Below are positions 47,233 through 56,895 of a stretch of 64,000 bases of DNA, in pieces (position 1 is the first letter of the stretch; the number at the start of each line of letters is the position of its first letter). The stretch covers positions 62,001 to 126,000 of the forward strand of contig JAQCGO010000003.1 of the NCBI GenBank assembly GCA_027618995.1, read 5' to 3'. This DNA is from Pseudomonadota bacterium. Its GTDB lineage: Bacteria; Pseudomonadota; Gammaproteobacteria; Steroidobacterales; Woeseiaceae. The notes beneath the pieces are model-generated. The model saw only the letters and a list, made by a program, of their open reading frames with translations. It had not been told where the DNA came from and made no database searches. A program made the translations under genes and the position numbers.

Positions 47233-47906
47233 GGGAATATCTCACCCGTGCTGCAGACCCGTTTCATGCTCAGTGTTTCGACGCAATTAAAGTCGGTCTC
47301 TGGCAGGTCAAATTTCATGTAGATACGATTCAGCGTGAATGGCGTTCTGGTGGAGCCGGACGAAACCGTTGTCGAGACGTGCAGGTTCCGGCCATCCGAC
47401 GAAATCGTGAAGCGGTGACTGATCAGCAGTCCATCGGGCAGAATCAGATGCGATTCGAGGCGATTGCCGTTCCAGTTGCACACCTCGGTACCGTACTCAC
47501 TTTGCGTTCGTTTGGCGTAGCCCTCGTAAAACTCACACAGCATGGAAAAGTCATTTTTCCTGGACACACTGATTTCGTATTCGGATTGTTCAATCGTCAG
47601 GACGTCCGGGCGTGTAATCAGCTCGGCGAGTCGCGCCAGCGCGACGATCTTGGAGAAGTCCTGCGTCGGTTGCGGCGCATTACCGGGATAGCCGGAGTCC
47701 GGAAGGGGGCGACTGATGCGTCGCAGCATGCTGTTGAGAACTGCCTGCGCATCATCCCCGCGTGAATAGTCGCGCTCCCAGGAACCACTCAGGTCGACCG
47801 GCATGCCGCCGGTGAAATTGCGCGTGCTGGTATCGGCGACCGGCTGGGTTGCGCAGCCTGCAAGCAGCAGGCACAGCGGGGCCGCGACGGTAACCGGTAA
47901 TCGCAT
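47229..47906 (-). CDS. Hypothetical lipoprotein
   Basis: A 225-residue protein with a lipoprotein signal (LPVTVAAPLCLLLAGC, lipobox LAGC). Charged residues and paired cysteines (MLCEFYEG, EVCNWNGN, FNCVET, RVCSTG) suggest disulfides in the periplasm. No family was recognised. It is the first gene of a two-gene unit with the exported protein that follows (four-base overlap). Confidence 0.7.
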   Translation of the reverse strand: MRLPVTVAAPLCLLLAGCATQPVADTSTRNFTGGMPVDLSGSWERDYSRGDDAQAVLNSMLRRISRPLPDSGYPGNAPQPTQDFSKIVALARLAELITRPDVLTIEQSEYEISVSRKNDFSMLCEFYEGYAKRTQSEYGTEVCNWNGNRLESHLILPDGLLISHRFTISSDGRNLHVSTTVSSGSTRTPFTLNRIYMKFDLPETDFNCVETLSMKRVCSTGEIFP

Positions 47907-47919
47907 CGACTTCTACCAC

Positions 47920-49176
47920 CTAACCGGTGCGTCGCTTCCGGCGGGACTTCTGTGGTGGGCCCGCACGACGACTGCGCGGCTTCTTGTTCTGATTGCCTGA
48001 CGAACGGTTGCCACGACCTTTCGTCAGGGGCTCTGCCTTGATGCGCTGGTCGGGCTCATAGCCGGGCAAAATCTTCTTCTCGATTGCACAACCGAGAAGT
48101 TTTTCAATGTCGGCGAGCAAGTGCTGCTCGTCAACACAAACCAGTGATACCGCATGCCCGGACTGACCCGCGCGTGCCGTACGCCCGATGCGATGCACGT
48201 AGTCTTCCGCGACGAACGGCAGTTCATAGTTCACAACATGCGGCAGTTTGTCGATATCGAGTCCGCGTGCGGCGATATCGGTCGCGACTAGAACCCGGAC
48301 CTTGTTTGCCTTGAAGTCTGCCAGCGCGCGAGTTCGCGCACCTTGCGACTTGTTGCCGTGAATAGCGGCCGACGTAATGCCGTCGCCGGTCAATTGTTCC
48401 GCGAGACGGTTGGCGCCGTGCTTGGTGCGCGTAAACACGAGTACCTGGCGCCAGTTCTCGTTGCCGATGCGTTCCGAAAGCAGTTGCCGCTTGCGGAGCT
48501 TGTCGACCGGATGCACGACCTGCTTGACAAGATCGGCGGGCTTGTTGCGCTGCGCAGCTTCAATTTCCGTCGGCGAATTCAGCAGATCACTGGCAAGCCG
48601 CCGGATGTCATCGGAAAAAGTCGCGGAGAACAACAGGTTCTGGCGCTTGGCTGGCAGGGCCTTCAGGACCTTGCGGATATCGCGAATAAAACCCATATCG
48701 AGCATGCGATCGGCTTCATCCAGCACGAGGAACTCGACCTTGGACAGATCGATCGTTCTTTGCTGCATATGGTCCAGCAGCCGACCAGGGGTGGCGACGA
48801 CGATGTCGACACCTTTGCGCAACTTGTCGATTTGCGTGTTGATGCTCACGCCACCGAAGATGACCGCAGTCCGGAATGGCAGGTGCGCACCATAGTCACG
48901 CACGCTTTCCGCGACCTGCGCCGCCAGTTCACGCGTCGGCGTCAGGATCAGGGCGCGAATGCTGCGCCGGTTGTCCGGCGAAAGCTGCAATCGCTGCAGC
49001 ATGGGCAGAGTGAAGCCCGCTGTCTTGCCGGTACCCGTCTGGGCTCCGGCCAGCACATCGCGGCCTGCTAGAATAAGAGGAATGGCTTGCTGCTGGATCG
49101 GGGTAACTGTCTTGTATCCCTTTTCTTCGACCGCACGCAGCAATTCGGCCGTCAGGCCGAGCTGATTGAATAACAT
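47920..49176 (-). CDS. rhlE: DEAD-box RNA helicase RhlE-like
   Basis: An RhlE-type RNA helicase. The start is set at 49176 ([20 protein letters not shown]), giving 418 residues. Motifs in order are Q ([13 protein letters not shown]), I ([10 protein letters not shown]), II (LDEADRM), III (SAT), and VI ([10 protein letters not shown]). A basic Arg/Lys-rich tail ([19 protein letters not shown]) suits RNA binding. RhlE family proteins act in ribosome assembly and RNA decay. Confidence 0.93.
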   Translation of the reverse strand: MLFNQLGLTAELLRAVEEKGYKTVTPIQQQAIPLILAGRDVLAGAQTGTGKTAGFTLPMLQRLQLSPDNRRSIRALILTPTRELAAQVAESVRDYGAHLPFRTAVIFGGVSINTQIDKLRKGVDIVVATPGRLLDHMQQRTIDLSKVEFLVLDEADRMLDMGFIRDIRKVLKALPAKRQNLLFSATFSDDIRRLASDLLNSPTEIEAAQRNKPADLVKQVVHPVDKLRKRQLLSERIGNENWRQVLVFTRTKHGANRLAEQLTGDGITSAAIHGNKSQGARTRALADFKANKVRVLVATDIAARGLDIDKLPHVVNYELPFVAEDYVHRIGRTARAGQSGHAVSLVCVDEQHLLADIEKLLGCAIEKKILPGYEPDQRIKAEPLTKGRGNRSSGNQNKKPRSRRAGPPQKSRRKRRTG

Positions 49177-49442
49177 TGTTGTTTTGCTCCAGGCGCCTGA
49201 CTCGAGGGCGGCTATAAAGCCACGCAAGATTCGGTCCAGGCTGGTGTTTCAAGTGGCTCCGGGGCCCGCAAAAGCGCGGTTCGGAGTAGCTGGCGCAGAC
49301 CGAAGTGCGCCAAGACGCCGCGGACTATAACAGCTTGCGCGGCAAATGAAAGGACCCACTGCCGGAATCGCAACGCAATCCAGTGCAGGTATACTGCGGC
49401 GACGGCCAAAATATCATCAATAGCATTACGCCTGGGGATTTA

Positions 49443-49784
49443 GTGAGACCAGAAACCATCGCCATCGCTGCAATATTCCTTGGCTTCGCACTGGCCGAGT
49501 TTGTCCGCACAAACCTGTTTCACAAGGTGCGGCAGCGGCGCAAGGATGGGGTAGTCGAGGTCATCAGTACAGCGACTCTGGTTATGCTCACCCAGCCATT
49601 GGTGCTGCTCGCCGGCGGCCTGCTCGCAGCAGCGATCGCACCGGACGCGCGCGACAGCCTTGGTGGAATACCGCTCGTTGCCCAGGTGGCGCTGTTCCTC
49701 GTTCCGGACCGCGTCGGCGTCGAGAATCTTCCACCGGTCAGTGCTCAGCACCAGTTGCTGTGGCCGCTGGTTCGGGATCGCTAA
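49443..49784 (+). pseudogene. Fragment of a sterol-desaturase/fatty-acid-hydroxylase-like protein
   Basis: A short frame from GTG 49443 with GGGG upstream. About 85 residues look like the N-terminus of the membrane fatty-acid hydroxylase family (FALAEFVRTNLFHKVRQRRK, membrane segment LVMLTQPLVLLAGGLLAA). After VALFLV the sequence (PDRVGVENLPPVSAQH) no longer fits; the di-iron His motifs that would follow are missing. It ends six bases before the transporter. The tail could come from another gene's C-terminus, for instance a glycerophosphodiesterase, but that is only a guess. Confidence 0.5.
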
Positions 49785-49790
49785 CCCGGC

Positions 49791-51119
49791 ATGTTCGAAT
49801 TTCTAGCAGGCTACTACGCCAAGAGCGCCTTGGTTGATCCACGCGACCCGACAGACCCGGCCGTGCAGCGCGAGTTGCGGCGACGCAGATGGTCGGCTTT
49901 TCTTGCCATAACCTTTGGCTACGGCTTCTATTATGTTTGCCGCCTCAGTTTCAGTGTTGCCAAGAAGTCCATGGCGGACGCGGGTGTGTTTAACGCCGAG
50001 GAGCTGGGACTCATCGGGTCCGCTGTCTTTTTCGCCTATGGCATAGGCAAACTGGTAAACGGTCTGCTCGCAGATCGCGTTAACACGCGCAAATTCATGG
50101 CGACCGGCCTGTTGGTCTCCGCCGCCATCAATCTGACCCTTGGGTTTTCAACGGCATTCACCGTTTTCCTGGTGCTGTGGGCAGCCAATGGCTGGTTCCA
50201 GTCCTTCGGTGCCGGCTCCAGTGTTGTCACCATCACACATTGGTACGACGGCAAACAACGTGGCACGTTTTACGGTATCTGGGCCAGCAGCCATAACATC
50301 GGCGAAGCGATCACATTCATCGGTACGGCGGTGATCGTAAGCATGTTCGGCTGGATGTGGGGATTTCGAGTTGCCGGCATAGTTTGTATCGTCACCAGCC
50401 TGTTCATATGGCGATTCCTGTACGAGCGGCCGGAAGCTTATGGGCTGCCGAGCGCTATTCGGGAGTCGGATTCGACCAGTCACCACAGCGTGAGCCAGAA
50501 GCAGTTGGCGGTTTTCAAGAACCCTGCAGTCTGGATTCTCGGCCTCGCCAGTGCGAGTTTTTATGTGACACGCTACGCCATCAACAGCTGGGGCGTGTTC
50601 TTTCTTGAAGCCGAAAAAGGTTACAGCACAATTACGGCCGGACAAATCCTCGCAGCGAATGCGGTCGCCGGAATTTTCGCAACATTTTTTTCCGGAATAT
50701 TGTCGGACAAGTATTTCAACGGCCAGCGTAATTGGCCCGCCCTGATGTTCGGGATTATTTTTGCAGTTGGCACGGCATGGTTTGTGCTCGGTCCCGCCAA
50801 TCTTTACGCCGACTACGCGGCGATGGTCCTGTTCGGACTTGGCGTTGGTGCGCTGATGGTTTACCTCGGTGGCCTGATGGCGGTGGATATCTGCTCCAAA
50901 GATGCTTCCGGCGCAGCGTTGGGCGCAATCGGCGTCGCGAGCTATATCGGGGCAGGTGTGCAGGACATCATCAGTGGCAGATTGATCAACGACGCCGCGA
51001 TTGTTGTGGATGGAAAGACGGTGTATGACTTTGATGCAGCCGGCATGTTGTGGATCGGCGCCACTGTTGTGTCGCTGATTCTCGCAACCTTTGTCTGGAA
51101 CGCGAAGTCGCCGGATTAG
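49791..51119 (+). CDS. MFS transporter of the GlpT/UhpT family
   Basis: A 442-residue major facilitator with twelve predicted membrane segments. The organophosphate:phosphate antiporter signature is visible in RRWSAFLAITFGYGFYYVCRL, WFQSFGAGSSVVTITHW and YGIWASSHNIGEA. The substrate is probably a sugar phosphate or glycerol-3-phosphate exchanged for phosphate, or it is a UhpC-like sensor. No regulatory genes are adjacent. Confidence 0.9.
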   Translation: MFEFLAGYYAKSALVDPRDPTDPAVQRELRRRRWSAFLAITFGYGFYYVCRLSFSVAKKSMADAGVFNAEELGLIGSAVFFAYGIGKLVNGLLADRVNTRKFMATGLLVSAAINLTLGFSTAFTVFLVLWAANGWFQSFGAGSSVVTITHWYDGKQRGTFYGIWASSHNIGEAITFIGTAVIVSMFGWMWGFRVAGIVCIVTSLFIWRFLYERPEAYGLPSAIRESDSTSHHSVSQKQLAVFKNPAVWILGLASASFYVTRYAINSWGVFFLEAEKGYSTITAGQILAANAVAGIFATFFSGILSDKYFNGQRNWPALMFGIIFAVGTAWFVLGPANLYADYAAMVLFGLGVGALMVYLGGLMAVDICSKDASGAALGAIGVASYIGAGVQDIISGRLINDAAIVVDGKTVYDFDAAGMLWIGATVVSLILATFVWNAKSPD

Positions 51120-51122
51120 CCG

Positions 51123-51710
51123 ATGCCAAAAACGATTCTCCTGCTCGATCTTGGTGGTGTGCTGGTCGATCTCGGCGACCCGGCCGGTGACATGAATCTT
51201 CCAATGAGCAACGAGCAGTTCTGGAAACTCTGGTTGTCCTCGCCGCTCGTGCATCAGTTCGAAACGGGGCAGCTTGATAGCGATGATTTTTTCGCGAGCT
51301 TTGGTGCCGATGTCGGCATTCCGGATGCTACGGATTTCGGGCTCCGTCTGGACCGATGGAGTTTGCCCCTGTTTGCGGGTGTTGAGCCGTTGCTTCGGTC
51401 GCTCGCCGGGACCAACGACATCGCATTGTTGTCGAACACCAATGAGATTCACTGGCAGCACGTGTTGTCGCAGACGGACGTTTTTTCGAGCTTTGCGCAT
51501 TTGTTCCTGTCGTTCGAGACGGGTAACGCCAAACCTGCGGCCGCGGCTTTCCTCGATGTCGTACAGCACTTTGCCTGCACACCGGTAGACATCGTTTTTT
51601 TCGACGACAATGTGAGTAACGTAGCGGTGGCGAAAGCGAGTGGATTGCGCGCAAAGCAGGTCCACGGTTTCGCGGAGCTCAGGCAGGCTGTGGCTGAATA
51701 CAGCGGCTAA
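51123..51710 (+). CDS. HAD-family hydrolase
   Basis: A 195-residue HAD-like phosphatase. The nucleophile motif is LLLDLGGVLVDLGD; motif III is LSFETGNAKPAA with Lys, and motif IV FFDDNVSNV. The first Asp of the usual DxDxT is kept but the second Asp is replaced by Gly (DLGGVLVD), as in YihX-type alpha-D-glucose-1-phosphate phosphatases. It follows the transporter by three bases and ends convergently with the M50 gene. Confidence 0.85.
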   Translation: MPKTILLLDLGGVLVDLGDPAGDMNLPMSNEQFWKLWLSSPLVHQFETGQLDSDDFFASFGADVGIPDATDFGLRLDRWSLPLFAGVEPLLRSLAGTNDIALLSNTNEIHWQHVLSQTDVFSSFAHLFLSFETGNAKPAAAAFLDVVQHFACTPVDIVFFDDNVSNVAVAKASGLRAKQVHGFAELRQAVAEYSG

Positions 51711-52903
51711 TTCTTCAGGAGTTTTTCCACTCGCTGCGCCAGCCATCGGGATCGATTGACGGCGACGAAACTTGCGCGGAAATGATCGGCAGCAGCTCGG
51801 TCGCCCTTGCGATTCGCGGCGATGGTCAGGTAGGCCAGCATGTCAGCATCGCTGGCGCCGCCGTCGTTCTTCCGCCAGGCATCCGCCAGCAGATCGCCAC
51901 CCTCATCATATCGCCCACGCATTACCAGCGCCGCACCTTTCAGAGCGAGCAGACCCGCGGTTTTCCCTGTATCAGCCAGCGCTTTCTGCAGTGCGAGATC
52001 CAGGACCAGCCAGGACGGATCATCGGCATCAAGTTCGATCCGGGCTTGTGCCTGCAGCCATGCGCGGCGCTCCGCGAGCGCTAAATTCGGGTTGGCCAAT
52101 TGCTCACGAACATAATTGCGCGCCGCATCCGTCTGCCGATTCGCCGCCAGAGCTGCGGCGTAGCCGAGCCGCAGGGCAGGGTTGCCGGGAAAGCGCTGCA
52201 AACATTGCACTCCTGAAGCCAGCGCCGCTTCACTGTCGCCTGAGTCGAGCAGCTTCTGCATGGCGCGCAATTCGAAACCCAGCAGACGTAGCTGGATGGA
52301 CTCGTCCGTCATGAACGGGCTCGAGAGAATGCCAAGGCCGTCACTTACCGCACCTTCAGTCTGGAACGGCAACAAATTGAAACCTGCGCCAAGCAGTATG
52401 GCGATAGCCAGGCTCTGCACGGCTATCTGGCCAGTACCGAGCGCGGTGCCAAAGACGTAGTTCCAGCCAAGGGCCAGCAGCAATGCCGCGAGTAGCAGCA
52501 GCTCGGCGCCCGGTCCGGCGGCGTAGATCAGCATGCTCTTCCGTCGCATCTGCCGCGCGTCCGAAGGCGTCGGGAGTATGTATCCTTCAAGCGGCACCAG
52601 CTTGATACGTACAAGCGTCGCACCGCTTTGCCAGCAGCATAATTCGCGGCCGAAACCGATGACGATCTCGCGTACCTGCCAGCCAAGCAGCCGTGCAGCC
52701 AGGGCGTGCCCCAGTTCGTGCAAAACCAGCAAGGGCGCCCAGAACAAAATGATGAATGCGATGCTCAGGCGTTGTGCGGAATATTCCTCGAATGCCGCGG
52801 TGAGGATCATCAATGCGAACAGGGTGCCGAGGATCGTGGCAATACGGGCTTCCGCGGCTGCCAGCGGCCGTCGCCCGGCCGCAATTTTCAGGTCCGTGAA
52901 CAT
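51707..52903 (-). CDS. M50 site-2-protease-like membrane protein with TPR tail
   Basis: A 398-residue protein. An M50 zinc metalloprotease motif (HELGHALAARLLGW) in the second membrane helix and LVPLEGYILP match the family; four to five membrane segments are present and the segment GFNLLPFQTEGAVSDGLG contains the NPDG-like LLPFQTEGA region. From about residue 210 the protein has TPR-like helices (ALASGVQCLQRFPGNPALRL). The start could be 52933, 52921 or 52903; the last has a ribosome-site-like GGGGC and is preferred. A regulated intramembrane protease with a protein-binding tail is the likely role. Confidence 0.82.
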   Translation of the reverse strand: MFTDLKIAAGRRPLAAAEARIATILGTLFALMILTAAFEEYSAQRLSIAFIILFWAPLLVLHELGHALAARLLGWQVREIVIGFGRELCCWQSGATLVRIKLVPLEGYILPTPSDARQMRRKSMLIYAAGPGAELLLLAALLLALGWNYVFGTALGTGQIAVQSLAIAILLGAGFNLLPFQTEGAVSDGLGILSSPFMTDESIQLRLLGFELRAMQKLLDSGDSEAALASGVQCLQRFPGNPALRLGYAAALAANRQTDAARNYVREQLANPNLALAERRAWLQAQARIELDADDPSWLVLDLALQKALADTGKTAGLLALKGAALVMRGRYDEGGDLLADAWRKNDGGASDADMLAYLTIAANRKGDRAAADHFRASFVAVNRSRWLAQRVEKLLKN

Positions 52904-52987
52904 GGCCTGATTGTGCCCCATGCAAAAGGACAAGCGCAGCCCCGGAGCCGTTTTCTGCTAGTCTTTATGCAAGCACGCAAGGAAAAA

Positions 52988-53440
52988 ATGATGGATCCAG
53001 TATGGATAAAGGTGTTCATTCTGACTTTGAGCGACTGCGTCGCTCCGGCCGGAAAAACGGTTTGTCAGGAGCACGAAGTCGAGATGCAGTTTCTCGCGCA
53101 GGCCGAGTGTGAGGTTGCGTTGCAGCAGCTCATTGCGCTGAAGAACCAGTCGGCAACTACGATCGTCAACGGCCAGGAGTCCGGTTGTGCGCCATCAGCG
53201 CGTCAGGTGCAGGCATACGCAAGTTCGGACGCGGTGAAGGCTGCCAGCAATGCCGGACAGTGGCACGAGCCGGCCGCAGCTACCGAGGACGCTGCGTCGA
53301 CGGTGTCCCACGCGGAGCGCCTCGCAAGCCTGAGTATCTGCGAGGAGTCTTTGGGAATCGCACCGTGCAGGCAGGGTGACATTATCGTGGAAGCAACGAG
53401 CAGCGGAATACCGGTAGAGATCTGGCGCCGCGACAACTGA
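52988..53440 (+). CDS. Small protein, function unknown
   Basis: The start is set at ATG 52988 (MDPVWIKVFILTLSDCVAPAG), where AAGGA lies eight bases upstream; 150 residues. It has a hydrophobic start that could be a signal or membrane helix, six cysteines (SDCVAPAGKTVCQEH, ECEV, SGCAP, ICEESLGIAPCRQGD) and no recognised family. The first ORF-track residues upstream belong to the antisense of the M50 gene. Disulfide-rich periplasmic protein is a cautious reading. Confidence 0.65.
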   Translation: MMDPVWIKVFILTLSDCVAPAGKTVCQEHEVEMQFLAQAECEVALQQLIALKNQSATTIVNGQESGCAPSARQVQAYASSDAVKAASNAGQWHEPAAATEDAASTVSHAERLASLSICEESLGIAPCRQGDIIVEATSSGIPVEIWRRDN

Positions 53441-53444
53441 GTTC

Positions 53445-54203
53445 CTATAAAAGGAACGGTATCAATGCCTTACGACTCTTTGGATAGTCGGCGAATTCCG
53501 CCCGATACCAGCGGTGATTGGCAACTGCGCGCGGTAGCAGGTTAGCGACCGTAAATACGGCGAAGGCCAGGCCCGCCGTAGACCAGGTGACAACGGCCCA
53601 GCCGATCCACTCGAGCATTTCGCCGAGGTAGTTCGGGCACGAGATCCAGCGGTACAGCCCGCCATGCGGAACCCGGTAGCCCGATTCGTCCGCACCGCGC
53701 AATCGAAACAGGATCAGGTCAGCGTGCTGATTGATTACCCAGCCCGAAAAGAATGTCGCCACGCCGAGTATGAATGCGGGACTTGCCAGCCAGGCATGGT
53801 CATAGTCAGCAAAATGCGAAATCCAGCGCGCATTGACATAGGCGTTGATGCCGTTGAAGGCTATCGCCATGCTCACGATTGACAGGGGCATGCGGTGTGT
53901 CGTTTTTCGCAGCCGGAACGGATAGATCAACGTTCGATAGACGTAGTGAAACTGCCACAGGCACAGCAACAGCAGCGGTACCAAATTGGTCGCGTTGTCG
54001 CCGGCGGCGTAAATCCAAATGAATAACACGACCGTTGGGCTTTCCATGACGATCCAGCCCAAACGCGCGGGGATGGTCGGGCCCCAGCCGCTGCGCAAGT
54101 GCCTGCCGTAGGGCGCGGTGACAAAAAGCAACGCGATGAAGGTCAGACCGGCTGCCACGTAGACTGTAGCGACAAGCAGGTCGTGGAGTTCCGGTTCGGT
54201 CAT
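53445..54203 (-). CDS. Steroid 5-alpha-reductase-like membrane protein
   Basis: A 252-residue membrane protein of the SRD5A/3-oxo-5-alpha-steroid 4-dehydrogenase family. The C-terminal signature is visible: GGLYRWISCPNYLGEMLEW, followed by LLPRAVANHRWYRAEFADYP. Six or seven membrane segments are predicted. In bacteria the family includes lipid and sterol reductases as well as isoprenylcysteine methyltransferase relatives; the substrate is not predictable. Confidence 0.85.
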   Translation of the reverse strand: MTEPELHDLLVATVYVAAGLTFIALLFVTAPYGRHLRSGWGPTIPARLGWIVMESPTVVLFIWIYAAGDNATNLVPLLLLCLWQFHYVYRTLIYPFRLRKTTHRMPLSIVSMAIAFNGINAYVNARWISHFADYDHAWLASPAFILGVATFFSGWVINQHADLILFRLRGADESGYRVPHGGLYRWISCPNYLGEMLEWIGWAVVTWSTAGLAFAVFTVANLLPRAVANHRWYRAEFADYPKSRKALIPFLL

Positions 54204-54261
54204 GTCCTGTTGCCCGTCGACGCAAGGTCTGAAGTCTAGTACGTTTGGCCGGAGGCTTCAG

Positions 54262-55278
54262 ATGAAACGAATCGCAATTTTTGCCGATGGCACCTGGAAT
54301 TCGCCGAAAGACGGTGAGGCCACGAACGTGCTGCATATGGCACGCGCGGTAAGGCCCGATGTGGCCGGCACGAAGCAGGTCGCTTTCTATGACTGGGGTG
54401 TTGGCACCGACCGCTAAAAAATTAGCGGCGGCCTGACCGGTGCCGGTATCGACAAGAACATCCTCGATTGCTACCGCTTCCTGGTACACAACTATGCCGT
54501 CGGCGACCATCTGTTTTTCTTCGGCTTCAGCCGTGGTGCTTATACGGTGCGTTCGCTCGCCGGGCTGATCCGGAATTGCGGGCTGCTAGGCCGCAAACAC
54601 GTGCACAGAATTCCCGAGGCATTTCGCCTGTATCGCAAGCGCAGCAGCGCCAGCGGGCCGAATGAGTCAGTGGCGACGCAGTTCCGGAGCGACTTCGCTG
54701 TCGCCGATATTACGCCGATCGAATTCGTGGGCGCTTGGGACACGGTCGGTGCGCTTGGCATCCCGGTGCCGTTCTGGGGCACCCTCAACAAGCGCGAGTT
54801 TCTGTTTCACGACACCGAGCCGAGCAAGATCGTGCAGCATGCGCGACATGCGGTTGCGATTGATGAAAATCGGGAGGATTTCGCGCCGGTGCTCTGGAGC
54901 GACAAGCCAGGCGTTGATATTCAGCAGGTGTGGTTTGCTGGTGTGCACAGCGATATTGGCGGTGGTTATCGCGAAAGCGGCCTGAGCAACTGCGCGAGTC
55001 AGTGGATGCTGAATGAGGCGAACAAGTTCGGTCTGCAGTTTGAAGCGCATTTCCTTGATGCGGTAAGACCGGATCCGGCGGCCAAACAACACAACCAGCG
55101 CAAGGGAATCTATCTCGCGCGCGACGAACTGGTGCGCACCATTCGCGGACCAGTGCATCGCAGCGTCAAACAGCGTTGGGATCTTAACGCGCAGAACTAT
55201 CGCAAGAAAAGCAAAGCTCTCAGTCGCCTGCTCGACTCTGTCGATGGCGACTGGAGCAACATCGATATCGTCGACTGA
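54262..55278 (+). pseudogene. DUF2235 (phospholipase-like alpha/beta hydrolase) with in-frame stop
   Basis: A frame of 338 codons from ATG 54262 (GGAGG upstream). MKRIAIFADGTWNSPKDGEA is the DUF2235 N-terminus, and after TAA at codon 52 (GVGTDR-stop-KISGGLTGAG) the same frame continues with KNILDCYRFLVHNY, the nucleophile elbow FFGFSRGAYTVRSL and the catalytic Asp region EFVGAWDTVGALG. Family members include the type VI effector Tle1. Here no VgrG or chaperone is adjacent, so it is more likely housekeeping or orphan. The stop leaves no catalytic Ser in the first product. Confidence 0.85.
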
Positions 55279-55294
55279 GCAAAAGGCCAGATTT

Positions 55295-55738
55295 ATGAAA
55301 GCAATCGTGAGGTTCGGATTTTTCCTGCTGTTCCTGGCCGGCATAGCGCTGGTCATGTTGCAGGGGCGTGAGATGGCGCGGCAGAATCTACCGGGAGGTG
55401 GTGCCGACATGACCGGGCACGAATGGCGACCCATCGTGCTGGGTGCGGAAATTCTGCCAGCCGACAGTGGCATGCATGTGGTTTTTGCAGTGGATGGCAG
55501 CATCAATGGCAACGGCGGTTGCAATAACTTTTTCGGCGCCCTTGAAAAGACCGAGGGTGGCATAAAGGTCGGCGAGCTCGGCGCCACGCGTATGGCCTGC
55601 CCGGAGACAGTCATGGACCGGGAAGGTGCCTACTTGCAGGCCTTGCAGAGGACGAGTCGATTCGAGCTCGGCGACCAGCGCTTACAGCTGCTTGATGCCA
55701 ACAACCAGTTGCTGCTGGAGTTCGTGGCTGAGGATTAG
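55295..55738 (+). CDS. META-domain protein (HslJ-like)
   Basis: A 147-residue protein with a membrane/signal segment (FGFFLLFLAGIALVML) and one META domain. Signature elements are HEWRPIVLGAE, GSINGNGGCNNFFG and GATRMACPETVMDREGAYLQAL. HslJ-like proteins are linked to heat or novobiocin resistance in E. coli. It follows DUF2235 by 16 bases and may share its transcript. Confidence 0.85.
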   Translation: MKAIVRFGFFLLFLAGIALVMLQGREMARQNLPGGGADMTGHEWRPIVLGAEILPADSGMHVVFAVDGSINGNGGCNNFFGALEKTEGGIKVGELGATRMACPETVMDREGAYLQALQRTSRFELGDQRLQLLDANNQLLLEFVAED

Positions 55739-56640
55739 GCCACGGCTGCGGCGTCGATGACGTCAGCAATCCGCTGCGAGCTTTGTGCCGGCGCCATGAT
55801 ATGCACGCCGGAAACGCCGGCCATCTCTCGGTAAGTATTGATGAGTTCGACACAGATCCGGTGACCTTCTGCAGCCTGGTTATCCGCAGCCTGCAGGCGT
55901 TGCATGACCGCATCTGGGATCGATACGCCGAACAGATGCTCGTTCATCCATTGTGCTGAACGCAGCGATGCGATCGGGCCGACCCCTATGATCAGCGCGA
56001 CGCGATCCAGCAGACCGTGTTGCTGCAGCCGCGATACGTAGCGTGCTGTGACAGCGGGGTCGTAGCAAAACTGGGTCTGGATGAATTGCATGCCGACCGC
56101 AGCGCGTGCGGCGAGCTTGGTCGGGCGCCAATCGGCCGGCGGGTCGAACGGGGCGTCGACGCCACCAATGGCAAAGTTGGGGCGATGGGACAATTCACGA
56201 CCCGAGCCGATCGTTCCTTGCTCGCTCATGCGTTTGGCGAGCGCCATGATCTCGCTCGCTTCGAAGTCGAACACACCCTTCGCGTCGGGCTCGTCGCCGG
56301 CGCCGGGATTATCGCCAGTCACAACGAGCACATTCTCAATGCCCAGCGCTGCGGCACCCAGCAGGTCTGCCGAAATAGCGATCCGGTTGCGGTCACGACA
56401 GTTCATTTGCAGGATCGGCTCAATGCCGTTGCGTTGCAAAAGGGCTGAGGCGGCAAGGCTCGACATCGTGACGCGTGCGCCCGCACCATCCGTTACGTTG
56501 ACTGCGACGACCCGGTTGCGCAGCGGCTCTGCCTGTTGCAACAGCTCGTCCGCATCGGTCGTCAGTTTTGGCGTGATCTCCGCTGTGATGAAGAATTTGC
56601 CGTCAGCAATAGCTGATTTGAGTTTGCCGCCTGGAGTCAT
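55735..56640 (-). CDS. Methylenetetrahydrofolate reductase family protein
   Basis: A TIM-barrel flavoenzyme of 301 residues related to MetF. Visible are FITAEITPK near the N-terminus (catalytic Glu in TAEITP), NVLVVTGDNPG, the FAD-region segment AAVGMQFIQTQFCYD and LIIGVGPIASLRSA. The normal MetF FAD loop HLTCR is LQMNCRDRN here, closer to the group found next to corrinoid or C1 enzymes. Activity with CH2-H4folate is likely but the electron donor is unknown. Confidence 0.85.
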   Translation of the reverse strand: MTPGGKLKSAIADGKFFITAEITPKLTTDADELLQQAEPLRNRVVAVNVTDGAGARVTMSSLAASALLQRNGIEPILQMNCRDRNRIAISADLLGAAALGIENVLVVTGDNPGAGDEPDAKGVFDFEASEIMALAKRMSEQGTIGSGRELSHRPNFAIGGVDAPFDPPADWRPTKLAARAAVGMQFIQTQFCYDPAVTARYVSRLQQHGLLDRVALIIGVGPIASLRSAQWMNEHLFGVSIPDAVMQRLQAADNQAAEGHRICVELINTYREMAGVSGVHIMAPAQSSQRIADVIDAAAVA

Positions 56641-56895
56641 CGCCGAGCCTGTTTCGCGAGTGAAAGTCAGCAGCGGAGCTTAGTGCATAGCCAACATGGA
56701 TGTCCACGCGGCTTTTACGGAAGGAATCATGTTTTATTGGTGTACATCTTGCTCCCCCGAACAAAAAAAGAACTCGGCCCATTAAATGCCCACGGGACGC
56801 GGGCGTCAATTGCCGGGCAACCGAAACAGCCGATATTTGGGAATTCGGCCTGTGCTTGGTACCATGCACCGCTCTGGCCACTTCGTGAGACTTGC

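Noticed and set aside
50148-51746. Long minus-strand ORF (532 aa) across the GlpT-like and HAD genes
   Set aside because: It covers two clear genes on the other strand and has the His/Arg/Gln-rich composition of a shadow frame.
56641-56895. SAM or SAH riboswitch upstream of the MTHFR-like gene
   Set aside because: A CAGGCTCGG string resembles part of the SAH motif, but the required 5' half and pseudoknot partner are absent. This 255-base divergent gap otherwise shows no recognisable element.
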